This document shows, one piece after another, positions 11,686 to 22,500 of a DNA stretch of 64,000 nt. Location: NCBI GenBank assembly GCA_963969345.1, contig OZ017767.1:8212739-8276738 (forward strand). Reading direction: 5' to 3'. The translations under genes were made by a program, and so were the position numbers. Position 1 is the first letter of the stretch, and each line of letters opens with the position of its first letter. The DNA is from Turbatrix aceti (lineage: Eukaryota > Nematoda > Chromadorea > Rhabditida > Panagrolaimidae). The notes below the pieces were generated by a model. It worked only from the letters and a program-made list of their open reading frames with translations, had not been told where the DNA came from and did no database searches.

Positions 11686-12846
11686 GGTTTAGTGACACTA
11701 CTCCTATTTTGACAACTCCTATTATGACAACTCCTATTTTGACAACTCCTATTTTGACAACTTTTCACAGTCTTTCCTATTTTGTCAACCAATTCCTATT
11801 TTAACAACTTTTTAAAAAAAGGGTGCATTAGGGGTTGTTGCGTGCGCTGAAGACAACTGTGTTGTTGCCTGAGGGCATGGATGACTTTATCACGAGATAT
11901 TATCATTTTTAGTGATATTTTTTTTTGTAAAAAAACAGAAAAAAAATATAATGCAGTTTGTGATAACATTCGAAACATTTGGATTTGTTTTTTTTAAATT
12001 ATAAGACGAATTTTGACCAAAAATCAAGCAGGGTTCAGAAGAAAAAATCTACAGATTTTTAAGTGCTGTAAAGAAGTAAAAATTTCAGTACTTGTACTAA
12101 CATCAAATTTCAAATCAAAAAAAAAAAAAATGGGGGCTCTGAAGATCATTTTTGCCGACATTGTCAAAGCATGCGTCTTCCATTTTCGGCAAGCGGTACT
12201 ACGACGGTGTCAGGCATTAAGGCTTACCGAATTTTTGGACGAACCAAAAATTGCAAAGTGGGTGAATCATCTGGAGTTAGCATTCTTTCTTCCCCGAGCA
12301 CAACGTACACTGGAAACCCATTTTTTCGTTTTAAATATTTGAACATTTTTCATTGATAATGTAACAGCCCTTAAGCCGTTATTTTGTGTTTATCAGATTG
12401 TTAATTTATAATATCGCTGTTGTTTTTTTGAAAACAATACTGAAAATGGCATAATAAAATCTTTTCAACAATTTCTTTTACTTGCACAGGCAAGACTCTC
12501 AAAAGCAGACTAATTAAATAATAATTGATTCATAACTAAAATCAAATAGTACTAACTGTGTTCAAAAAAATTGTTCCAAAAAATAAAACACAAAATGTTT
12601 TTTTACAAAAAAAATATCACTAAAAATGATAATATCTCGTGATAAAGTCATCCATGCCCTCAGGCAACAACACAGTTGTCTTCAGCGCACGCAACAACCC
12701 CTAATGCACCCTTTTTTTAAAAAGTTGTTAAAATAGGAATTGGTTGACAAAATAGGAAAGACTGTGAAAAGTTGTCAAAATAGGAGTTGTCAAAATAGGA
12801 GTTGTCATAATAGGAGTTGTCAAAATAGGAGTAGTGTCACTAAACC
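11686..12846. mobile_element. Mutator-like element (MULE), non-autonomous, long TIRs and 9-bp target duplication
   Basis: A 1161-bp element with long terminal inverted repeats: left arm about 11686-11937, right arm about 12597-12846. Ends read GGTTTAGTGACACTACTCC and its complement. The 9-bp direct repeat GCGAACAGG flanks it at 11677-11685 and 12847-12855, the duplication length typical of Mutator-like elements. Each arm carries subterminal tandem copies of a motif like ACTCCTATTTTGACA. The middle holds a transposase remnant (next entry). The arms are still almost identical, which suggests recent movement. Confidence 0.88.
12130..12342 (+). pseudogene. MULE transposase domain remnant
   Basis: Between the two inverted arms an open frame reads MGALKIIFADIVKACVFHFR and continues with RRCQALRLTE, then WVNHLELAFFLPRAQ. 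The C-F-H-F-(R/K)-Q-A cluster followed some 35 residues later by LAFFLP is the usual end of the MULE transposase catalytic domain (CFFH..QA ... ALAFLP). Only about 70 residues of that domain remain, with no upstream catalytic part and no zinc finger. The element is therefore an internally deleted copy that would need a transposase supplied from elsewhere. The assignment rests on pattern memory, not on a search. Confidence 0.65.
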
Positions 12847-12855
12847 GCGAACAGG

Positions 12856-14042
12856 AACAACGAAAAAAAAACGAACGCCGTGCAATCAATCAATCAATCA
12901 ATTCGACTGTGTCTATCTATTTTATAAATATTTTTTCGACCATTGACACCCCACGGAACGAACGAGCGTGGATTGGTAAAGAGTAGTCGCGTGTGTTTTT
13001 TTTCTTCCTTCCTTCCCTTTTTTCTCGCCCAGTCTCTTTTCTTCTTCTTCTTCTTGAATTGTGTCAAAGAGAACAATAAAAAGAAGAAAGAACGAATGAA
13101 AGGAAAAAAATCAGGATATCGGCATTGTCATCGTCGATGGGATTCGATCGCCTAATTAACGAAAAAAATCAGGGGATCGCGAGAGAGAAAAAAAAGTGCA
13201 AAAAAAAAGGAAGACTGATCCGCGCGAAAGTCAGTCAATTGAATTCAATGGTCATCGATTGATTTGTTCGGGGAAGAAAAAAAGGAACAGCTTTTTTCCA
13301 TATTGAGCCGAAATTTTATTAATATTGTACACATAAATTTTGACGGGGAAGAGGAGGGGATTAGGAAAGAACTCGCGCAAAAGCTGCGCTCGATCATCCT
13401 TATCCTCATCTCCTCGTTTTTCGGCCGAGGCAAACAAAACAAACGCAAACGCAAACAGGAGGACAAGTCAAGTCAAGTCAGCTTTGACCACTACAATTTC
13501 AGTCAGTCTCCCACCCACAAATGTGTGAGAGGAGTGTGCGCGCCATCAACGAACTCTTCTCTCCTCATCTGCGCAAAGCGCAAAGCGTATACGACGCCCT
13601 CAACCAACTTCGCGCGGATGTGAAAAAAAAGCGGCCTGCATCGGCGGCGGCGCGTCCAAAAGCTCTGCGCTGCGCGATGGAAAGAAAGGTCGAGTGAGTC
13701 AACATGAACGCGATCTGCACCGATCGGACGGATGATGGGAAAAAAAGAAGGGAGAAACGATGGGTGCGGTGCAGCGGCTTGGAGGAGTTAGGCGCGCGCT
13801 AGGCGAGGCTGCTTCAGGCGCTCGCTCTGCACGCCGCTAATAAGTAAGTACGCATGTTTATAAGTGGTCCTACTCACTTTTGGGTGAACCAAGGCATAAT
13901 TTGCAAAAAGTTTACAATATCTTTTTTACTTTGCTCACTCAGAGCGAAAAATCAAGGGAATTTGAAAAAGTGCATAAAAAGTAACAAAAAACATCGAAAA
14001 CGATCGCAAAATGAAAAAAAAAGTACAAAAATAATTGGGATG
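12856..14042. other. Intergenic, locally GC-rich
   Basis: No gene is supported. A GC-richer stretch at about 13620-13850 contrasts with the AT-rich surroundings and might hold a promoter or an untranslated exon of a neighbouring gene. That is inference. Confidence 0.35.
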
Positions 14043-14450
14043 TTACTTTTTCAAGACACAAAATACCGTAACTGAGATATTACTTTTCCAAAACACAAAA
14101 TACAGTATTTTACTTTTCAGAACGTAAAATACCGTAATCCGAATATTACTTTTTCAAAAGCCAAAATACCGTAAACGAAGTATTATTTTTCGAAAAACAG
14201 AAATACCGTAACCGTGATATTACTTTTTTAATCAAAACTTGAAATACCGTAATCAAAATATTACTTTTTCAAAATTTAAAATACCGTAATCGAGATATTA
14301 CTTTTCTAAAAACAGAAATATCGTAAAAATAATATTATTTTTTCAAAACTCAAAAAACCGTAACCGAATATTACTTTTTCGATTCTCAAAAAAATTCAAA
14401 AAAGTATTACTTCTGAATAACAAAAAAACCGTCAAAAATGTTACTTTTCA
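14043..14450. repeat. Degenerate tandem array, about 37-bp unit, about 11 copies
   Basis: Successive units begin with TTACTTTTTCAAAA-like text and end with AAAATACCGTAA, then a short variable GATA or GAATA junction. Units vary between about 30 and 41 bases and in sequence, so this is an old minisatellite. The ACCGTAA and TTACTTTT words recur in introns elsewhere in the window. Confidence 0.8.
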
Positions 14451-16310
14451 CCAACAAAAAATATGGATGCTCACTTTTTTTCTTTTTTTTTCCAGAAAAT
14501 TCACCATACAAACATCCATCACCCCCAGAACCCACCTGCAGCGCCCCAAATGTCTCTTCTTTTCTCAATTTACCCCGGTAACGCAACTTCTTGAAGAAAA
14601 AAAGACACAGACTGGCAGGGCAGGTCCATGAATGTACAGATGTAATTCCTGACTTGTGCATGTACGCGAAACAGAAGCTGCTGCTAGCTCGTGCAGCCTT
14701 GAAGGAAAGGACAAATTGTCTTCCCAGGTGGTCTTCCTTCCTTCCTTTGTGCTCGTGTTATTCCCAGAAAACGCGCGACGTTGTCCAGTTCAAAGGAAAG
14801 GCTAATAAAATGCGCGTCGCCTTTTTGTAGACAAACCTTCCAATTTTCAAAAAAGTGCGAAAGTGGTGGGATAACAAGTGTTGCAGGAGGGGGAAGGGGA
14901 AAGGGGGCGATAATCGGACCAGGGGGGCTGAGAAAGTGAATGGCACGGTATTCAAACTTGCGTCTGCGAATTTGAAGCATTTTTGAACACAAAAAGTGAA
15001 TTTAAAGTGAAGAAAAAATCCATGAAAAATAATTTTCGATTTTTTTGTGAAAAAAACACCAATTCACAATGAAATAAAAAAAATTGGTTGACGACTGAAA
15101 AAACACGTGAATCATCCCTGAAACGGCGTAAATCGAAGGGGGGAGTCGGAAAGAATCGAGGATAGCTTTCAGAAAAAAGTGTTTTTTTGAAAGAATGAAA
15201 TTGACAATTTTCGTGGGAATTAGTGCAAAAAATCAAGAAAAATAAATTTTTTTTTTGCGGAATAAAAAACAGAAGATTTTTTATCATAAAAAACTTCAAC
15301 ATTTACGACCAAAAATAACGGCGAAAAATAAAAATGCGGTTCTCAAAGCGACATTTTTTGGCGCGAGTTATCGATTTAAATTTGATGACTCTCAAAGCGA
15401 AAGTTTTTTGGCTCATGTTTTTTCGTTTGAATTTTATGGTCTTTGAAATAATTTTTTTATCGCTAGTTTTTCGTATAATTTTACATCAATTTTTATAAAT
15501 TTTATTACTTTCAGAAAAAAAATGACAAAATCACTGCAAATCACGGATTTCAACAATATCCTAAAAAAGGTGTAATAATTTTTTTTCACATAAAAAATGG
15601 AAAATCAGCGGTCAACAATTTTTTGAATCAGAAACAAAACGAAATTACAACTTTCCCATGACTTGCACAGTTTGATTGAATTGTAATTAAATTAAAAAGT
15701 ACAAAGAAGCAATGAAACGGTTTTCTGTTCTATGAAATTCCCCAGTCAACCGTAAAATCTTCGACCGCAGAAAAAAAATATATGACACCTGTCGAGATGG
15801 TTCTTCTTTTCTAATAAATACTTTTGCTTTTGCGGGAGAATGTGAAAGAAAGTAGACATACCGAATCGAATCGTCTGCTACTGCTGCAGTTGCAACGCTA
15901 TTTTGTTATTGATACCCTACAGAAATTCTATTACAAACATGCAAGCTTTCGTGCAGAAAAAAATTTGTATCGTCAAATTTTTGTATAGTTTTGTAATTCG
16001 TTTTTGTATGTAATTCGATACATACGAATATTTTTTGGGTGTTGCTCAACTTTTTTTTGGTGCTTTTTTTGTAAACTGGTATTGAGTGAACTCCTGGCAG
16101 GCAGACTGAGACTCGGACAAAAGAGGGCGCTTCTCAAAGCAGTGTACTACTGGTTGGCTGGGGTGAAAGCGAGCGAAATCAAGCGAGAGAAAGAAAAGGC
16201 ATCTCCATAGTAACGGTTCCGAACAAAACTGGGATTTCAGTATTTAAAAAAAATATTTATTTTCTCTTTCGCCCAACAGGCAAAAAAAAAATTTTTTTTG
16301 TTGTTCAACC
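14451..16310. other. Intergenic upstream of the Tctex-type light chain gene
   Basis: About 1.9 kb of AT-rich sequence. Short open frames in it show no domain, signal peptide or splice structure that I can support. The last 100 bases contain CTTTCGCCCAACAG (around 16265-16279), a possible trans-splice acceptor before the start codon at 16311. Confidence 0.4.
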
Positions 16311-17035
16311 ATGGCTACGGAAGACGCAGCGCTCGAAGGAGGACGAGTTCTACGCCCCAACCTGACCAATAAGTAAATATCTAAATTTTCACAATTTTCA
16401 CCTTCTCTACCCCAATAAAAATCTAATATATTTTTTTGCAGATTCCGTTCCGTGACCGGCAAAAAAATACTCGAAGACGCAGCAATTGAATTTCTGACTG
16501 ATCAGAAATATGCGGATGCTTCGATTACGGGTTTGAGCAAGAATCTCGCCGAGACAATTCGTGCGAGACTGATTGGTGGGTATCAAATTAAATAAAGAAG
16601 AAAAAAAGTCAGGCTTCTGATAAAAAAGGAAGTTTTGCAGAATTGAAATTACCAAAGTATAAATTTATGGTGGAGGTCATTATCGGCGAGCAGCGAGGAC
16701 AGGGAGCGAGAATTCATACCGCCTGCATGTGGGATGTTGATACGGATTCTCAGGTGTCACATTTTTATCAAAACGTGAGTTGAAAAAATTTTGAAGTGAA
16801 ATTAATTTTTTTTGTTAAAAAAAATGCTAAAAATAATTTCTAAATATTTTTTTTTCGTAAAAAATTGTTAATAAAAAACTATTTTCGTCAAAAAAAGGTA
16901 AAAAAATTATTTTAAAAGAAATAAATTTCGATAAAATTATTTTGAAATTCATTAAAAAAACATTTTTTCATCAATAAATTTTTTTAGGATTCACTGTTTT
17001 GCTGCATGATCGTATTAGCAATGTTCACTTATTAA
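16311..17035 (+). CDS. Tctex-type dynein light chain, TCTEX1D2/DYNLT2B-like
   Basis: Four exons join in frame (16311-16372, 16442-16575, 16641-16774, 16988-17035) to give 125 residues. The conserved Tctex core is clear: a RPNLTNKF start, a long helix (KILEDAAIEFLTDQKY), and the beta-strand signature KYKFMVEVIIGEQRGQGARI, followed by CMWDVDTDS and the final DSLFCCMIVLAMFTY. The end matches the DSLFC...F.Y end of the family. In animals this subtype belongs to dynein-2 and works in intraflagellar transport in cilia. The nearest C. elegans type is dylt-2. It is convergent with SNX17, with about 260 bases between the stops. Alternatives are other Tctex paralogues, but the DTDS and NDSLFC text favours the TCTEX1D2 subtype. 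Confidence 0.9.
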
Positions 17036-17295
17036 TACTCCTACCACGAAAATTTAAAAGAATTCCAAAATCACCAAATTCCGTGTAAAAATATTATTTT
17101 TGGCACCGACAACCTCTCACCTGTGCTCCTGCCATCCAATGACCAAAGGCCTCAATTTATCATTGCAAAAGAAAGGCAGTAACATAAACACAGTGATAAA
17201 ACAATCAAACAGTTAATAATAAAAATTTTCATCGCAAATATTTATTATGTAAATAGATATTTTTGGGTTACCTCACAAATTTTTTTTGTTCATAT

Positions 17296-19258
17296 TCATA
17301 AATCCGCATCCGTGACGTCATCAAAATTCTCGTTGTCAAATGGCATCTGGTAGCACACAATGTTTAGCAGTGGGTCTCTGACTGGAGTCGATTCGTGTTC
17401 GTGGTTCGTTCCATTGTTGTTGTTGACCGAAACATCCGATTTTGAGGATTGGGCCTGGGCCTGGGCAGCCTTCAGATGACTGATAACCCGGGTCGGAATC
17501 GAGTCGTCAAATTTGTAAGTCGGGGATTCGGCCCGACAATCTCGGAGGATTTCGTCGGCAATGGACTGCAGAAAAAGTGAAATGAGCACTGCTTGGGTCG
17601 TTTTGAAAGTCATCAAATCCACCCCGGAGCCGAGGACGTATTCGACTTGAAAAGTCATTTCCCCAGAAGTTGAGTTGGTAGAAGCCTCGTGGAATGTGGA
17701 AGACGATATCTTCCATGTTCGAATGCGGGTCGATTTTAGCAGAGCCTGGGTGATCCGTCCTTCGACGGAATACGTCAGGACAATCATCCGCCGACCAACT
17801 TTGAGATCACAATTCGTCCCGGGAGACGGGTAATCGCTGATGACGGGAAAGAGCACTTCAAAACCATACCCAGGCTGTCGATGGCAGAGCTCCACGTATC
17901 CTTTGTAGTCACCGTCGTTTTCAAGTTGCACCAACTCATCGGAATTCTTCATCTCAAAAAAGCCGTTCTCAATGTCATTTTTCGCTTGGAGGTACAAAAT
18001 TCTGGCAGCACCACGATCGCCCAAAACGCCGTCTTCGACCGTCGCATCCCAAATCACCCTCCGAACGACCAGCAAACCATTATCCTCATCTGCCCGGGAA
18101 TTGTAGAGCTTCTGACTGATAAATGGTGACTCAAAGTTTTTCAACCATCGTAGGCAGACGACGTTGAAAACTGTGCTGTCTTTCGACGGCTCAGAGTCCC
18201 CAGAAGCGTCCTTGGGGCGGGGTATCGCGAGAAACAGACCAAAGGACTGACTCATGTGCTTGTCTGATACGTTGAGCTGCTTGGCTAGCTTCTGAAGTGC
18301 CAAAAAACAGATTTAGGCCAAAAATAAGGGTAAAACGAACCCGCATGATCATAAAAGTTGATTCATCCGGCGAAGCGGTAATCTCAACTGGTGATCCATC
18401 CGGCAGATGAATGGTAATCGTAGCAGTTTGCAGAGAACTGGTAAACGACCTCTAAAAGATATAAAATCAGGAAAAAGAACAAAAAAAGCAAAAAAATAAG
18501 CAAAAACAAGAATTACTCGGAATACGGTAAAATGAACGTAAGAAAGTTATAAAACCGATCGAAAAGCAACATTTGTCAGGTCATGATCTAATGTTACTTT
18601 TACATCGTCCTGACAAGAAAATACCAATCGAAAGAAGATGTACTCAAAATACGGTAAAATGAACGCCAGTAACAATTGAAAAGTAACATTTTTTACGATA
18701 CAATCTTACGTTACTTTCACTTTTGTTCTGTTTGAGAAATATAACATTTTTTTAATCGTTATTTTACATTACTTTTATACTGTAAGTTCTGTTTGTTATC
18801 AACTTACCACTTGAAATTCCAAAAACGCTCGTTCCAGGAGATGATGCCTCGCTATGTCGGGTATTTGAATCACTGAAAAACGTTTACGCGTACATTTACG
18901 GTCATCATTCGAATTTTTAACCCCGAAAAAGAACTTACACCCCTGAAAATACTTGGCCAAGCCTTCTCGTCGCTCATTCGTGCCGCGATCGTCGAGTTTC
19001 CGAAAGAGTTTCTTCGGCGGAAATTCCGGACCCGAAAGTCGAAAGCCGAAGTTTTCGATGAGTTTGTTGTGGAGCGCGAAAAGGTGGCTGTACCGGACGG
19101 ACGCGTGATATGCTCCGTTCACGTGGATATCGAAGGCCTGAAAATAGCATGTTTAATGAATTAAATGTGTAAAAGAGCAAAAAACAAACAGTGTACTCCT
19201 TGAATCCGTCGCCACGATCGACGAGATTTTGATAGCTGGGAATGTGAATTTGAATCAT
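17296..19258 (-). CDS. snx-17: Sorting nexin 17 (PX + FERM-like cargo adaptor)
   Basis: An endosomal adaptor that binds phosphoinositide through a PX domain and NPxY-type cargo through a FERM-like module for recycling to the surface. Five exons join in frame (19190-19258, 18939-19137, 18808-18872, 18341-18451, 17296-18291) to give 479 residues; human SNX17 has 470. The PX domain spans about residues 1-110 (FDIHVNGAYHASVRYSHL, FPPKKLF, RREGLAKYFQG). The FERM-like part follows (ITIHLPDG, then SFGLFLAIPR, later AVLISLFLQSIADEIL). The C-terminus ends DDVTDADL; human SNX17 ends GDEDL, and the last leucine is the known contact for the Retriever complex. It is divergent from the SNAPc4 gene, with about 300 bases between start codons, so a shared promoter is likely. 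Confidence 0.93.
18530..18720. repeat. Intronic repeat shared in inverted orientation with a SNAPc4 intron
   Basis: Inside a snx-17 intron. Its reverse complement closely resembles 20395-20560 in an intron of the SNAPc4 gene, with shared words such as GCGTTCATTTTACCGTATTT, GATTGGTATTTTCTTGTC and GTGTAAAAGTAACATT. Two sub-copies lie in each place. Since the two genes are divergent, both copies point the same way relative to transcription. Confidence 0.7.
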
Positions 19259-19556
19259 TGCAAAATGTTGGTTATTAATTCATAAATATGTACAAATGAC
19301 AGTTTAACAAACAAATTATTAGTCCATAACAATGGTTGATTACAAAGGCACAGATTGGCACACGTCGACAAATTTTTTGCAAATTGGCAGAAGAACAAAA
19401 AAATGTTTTTATTTGTTGTTGTCGAAAAGGGCGGCGAGCTGCGACAGTGCGCGCAGGTTGCGGGCAGGATTTAAAAACAAACGCCAGGGAATTGTTCACT
19501 CGTTGTCTGATCGTTCACCAGAGCGAGTTCTCTGTTTCTTTCGCTTTGGACCAAAC
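19259..19556. promoter_or_regulatory. Divergent promoter between snx-17 and the SNAPc4 gene
   Basis: The two start codons are separated by 298 bases with genes leaving in opposite directions. No TATA box or clear element is identified. The likely shared control region is inferred from geometry alone. Confidence 0.5.
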
Positions 19557-22500
19557 ATGAGCAACTTGAGCGACGACAACATTGATGATTTTGATAATTT
19601 CTACGATGACGAAGATGGTGAGGGTGATATCGACAACGGATACCAGGTTGTTCAGCGGATTCCCGTCGACGATGATGAACGTAAGCTTCTTTTTCAATAT
19701 TTTTTGTTGGTTCATAAAAGCATGTTTGGTTGTGCAATTTTTGTGTTTTTACCTTTTTTGTATGTATAAAAAAATAAATTTCAGATGAAATCCAGCAAAC
19801 AGTCCACCGATATTCGAGCAGCCCTTCGGCCTACGGTCCCGACGACCCTGATGACGACGACGATGACGAAGAAGAAGAAGACGACGAAGAGGAGGAATAC
19901 GTCGTCGATCAATCAACCCTCGCAGCTTACGAAGCGACAAAACACATTCCAGACGATAAACTGCAGAAAATGCTCGCCGCATCGCAAACCGAGTTGCAGT
20001 ACGTCGAGGCCATGATTCAGAAACTCCAAAAAGCGGTCGAAGACAACCGAGACGCGATGGAGGTAGTCAATGAATCCCTCGCGATGGCGGATAACGCAGG
20101 ACCCGAGCGACGAGTCAAAGTCAGTCTCAGCAGCTACAACAAGCCTTATTTCAAGGATAGCTACGGCATGGTACGGAAAAATGAGATGTTTTTAGAGGCA
20201 TAAAAATGTTTTTTTTTCAGATCCCACAAGAAAATTCTAATACCCTGGAACGAATGTCAATACAGAAGCTGAAGACACCGTTGAGACCGGAGTTCAGATG
20301 TGAGTTTTTTTGGGGTTTTGGTCATAAAATAACAAAACAAAACGTAAAATTGTATCGTAAAAAAGATATTACTTTTCGAGCGTTTTTTTTGCGTTCATTT
20401 TACCGTATTTGAAGTACACTTTGTTTCGATTGGTATTTTCTTGTCGGGATAGTGTAAAAGTAACATTGGATTATGATAAGGAATATGTTACGTTTCGATT
20501 GGTTTTATTACTTTCTTTTTATCGTATTTCAAGTAACTTTTGTAACGATTGGTACTTTTTTGCTGTTTTTTGTTCCCTTTCTCGATTTTTCGACTTTCAA
20601 AGGTATTTATTCTTGTTTTCGAAGTTGTAGGCCGGCTATTCTGACTTTTTAGGCCATGAAAATGCTCAAAAATGAACAAAATTTTTTGTATGTTTGTTAT
20701 TTTTTAGGGTCCGATGCCGATCTCAATGCTCTTCACCGAGGCGTTCGGGATTCCTTGCTCAAATTCATGAATCGGGACATGCTTTCTCGAATCGATGTCG
20801 TCAGGGACAAGATTGCGAGTTACGATGTTGCTGTCAACACGGATGAGGACATCGAAGCCTGGAGGGAGGAGATCGAGACGCTCACTCGCAAGGTTGAGTA
20901 CAACAACTCTCTTCCCGACAGCGATATCATGACTGGAAACTACCAGGACGTCAGTTGGTATCACGTTGCTCAGATTCACGTGAGTTATCGTAAACTTTAA
21001 TTTTTATGTTTTTTTACGATTTTTTTTGGCTTCAGCTCAACGGAAAACGCACAGCAGTCGAATGCTGCATGAAATGGTGCAATTTCCAAGCTCCGGAGAT
21101 CAACCGAACTCCCTGGACAGCCGCTGAGGATAAGGCACTCCGCGAACTCACAGCCAAGTCGTGGTCAAACTGGGAATTTATCGCTCATCAACTCGGCACC
21201 CGTCGAACTGAATTTCAATGTCTGTGCCGGTCGACTGCTCTGGCGCAGAGCGCCGAGGACCGAACTCGATGGACGAGCGAAGATGACTCCAAGCTGATGT
21301 CACTCATCAAGCCCTGCGACAATGATGGATCCATTCCGTGGAAGAAGATCGCCATGATCATGGAAACCAAAACCCCCTGGCAGTGCAAGAACAGGTATCT
21401 CACTTCGCTCACGATGAGGGTTGGTGGTCGGTGGACCAAGGAAGAGGATAAGGTGAGTTATTTTGATTGGGACGAAAAAATTGGGTTGAAAATGGGGATT
21501 TTGTGGAAAAATGGTGGTTTTTACAAATTTTCCACTCGGGACCGAAAATTTGTGTGTTTGCGTCCTAGATTTCCGTTCGAGACCCTAGATTTTAAAAAAT
21601 GGTAGATTTTTCCTCTTGAGACCCAAAATTTTCATTTTTTTTTCTTCTTGGGACCCGAATTCTAAAATTTTCTGCTCGAGAACCAAAATTCTAGAATTTT
21701 TATTTTGGACCTGAAATTCCTGTTTTTTTTCCAATTTTGTTAGTTTTTTCCACACGAGACACAAAATTCTATAATTTTTCTGCTCGGGACCCTAAATTTA
21801 CGAATTTTTCCATTGGAGACCTAAAATTTTTTGATTTTCGTAAAAATTACTGTATTTTGCTTCCAGCTTCTGTTGACCCTTGTCAACAAGTACGGCCCAA
21901 TCGACTGGGAACGAATTTCCTCCGAAATCCCCGACCGAACCACGAATCAGTGCTACAATCGATGGTTCCACGTTTTGGACACCAAGCGAACCGACATCCC
22001 CTGGCAACCCGAAGAAGACGAAATTCTCATCCATCTCGTCCGAATCTTTGGACGCTCCAGTTGGTCTGCGATGTGCAATTTTCTGCCTAACCGAACTCCC
22101 TGCGATATCCGGATGCGGTACCGGCACTTTATCAGCGTCAAACACATGGTATGATTCATTTGGGGGATCTTTGGTTTGAAAATCAATTTTTTTTGTTGTT
22201 TAGAAAAAACCGATGTATAATGACAAGTTCATTTCGTCACACATCAGCAACCTCAGAAAGCGGCGAGAAGTATGGCAGCATTTTTTGATCAGCAGCGCGA
22301 TGAAGAAAACGGATGATCTGAACAAGGAACAGGATTTGAGGAAATTTGGACTTGAGAACTACATTGTCGACGAGACTGGAAAGATGATGGATTACAGTGG
22401 GTTTTTTTTGAAGAAAAAATTTGCCAAGAAAAACAAACAAAATTTGCCACAAAAAATTTTTTAAATATAATTTTAAAAAATAAAAAAAAAATTCTGTTTT

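Noticed and set aside
13264..13623. Plus-strand 119-codon frame in the GC-richer interval
   Set aside because: Lys/Arg-rich composition from purine tracts, no motif, and competing frames on both strands.
19332..19556. In-frame N-terminal extension of SNAPc4 by 75 residues
   Set aside because: The extension is basic and Cys-containing, unlike the acidic start after 19557, and lies in the divergent promoter.
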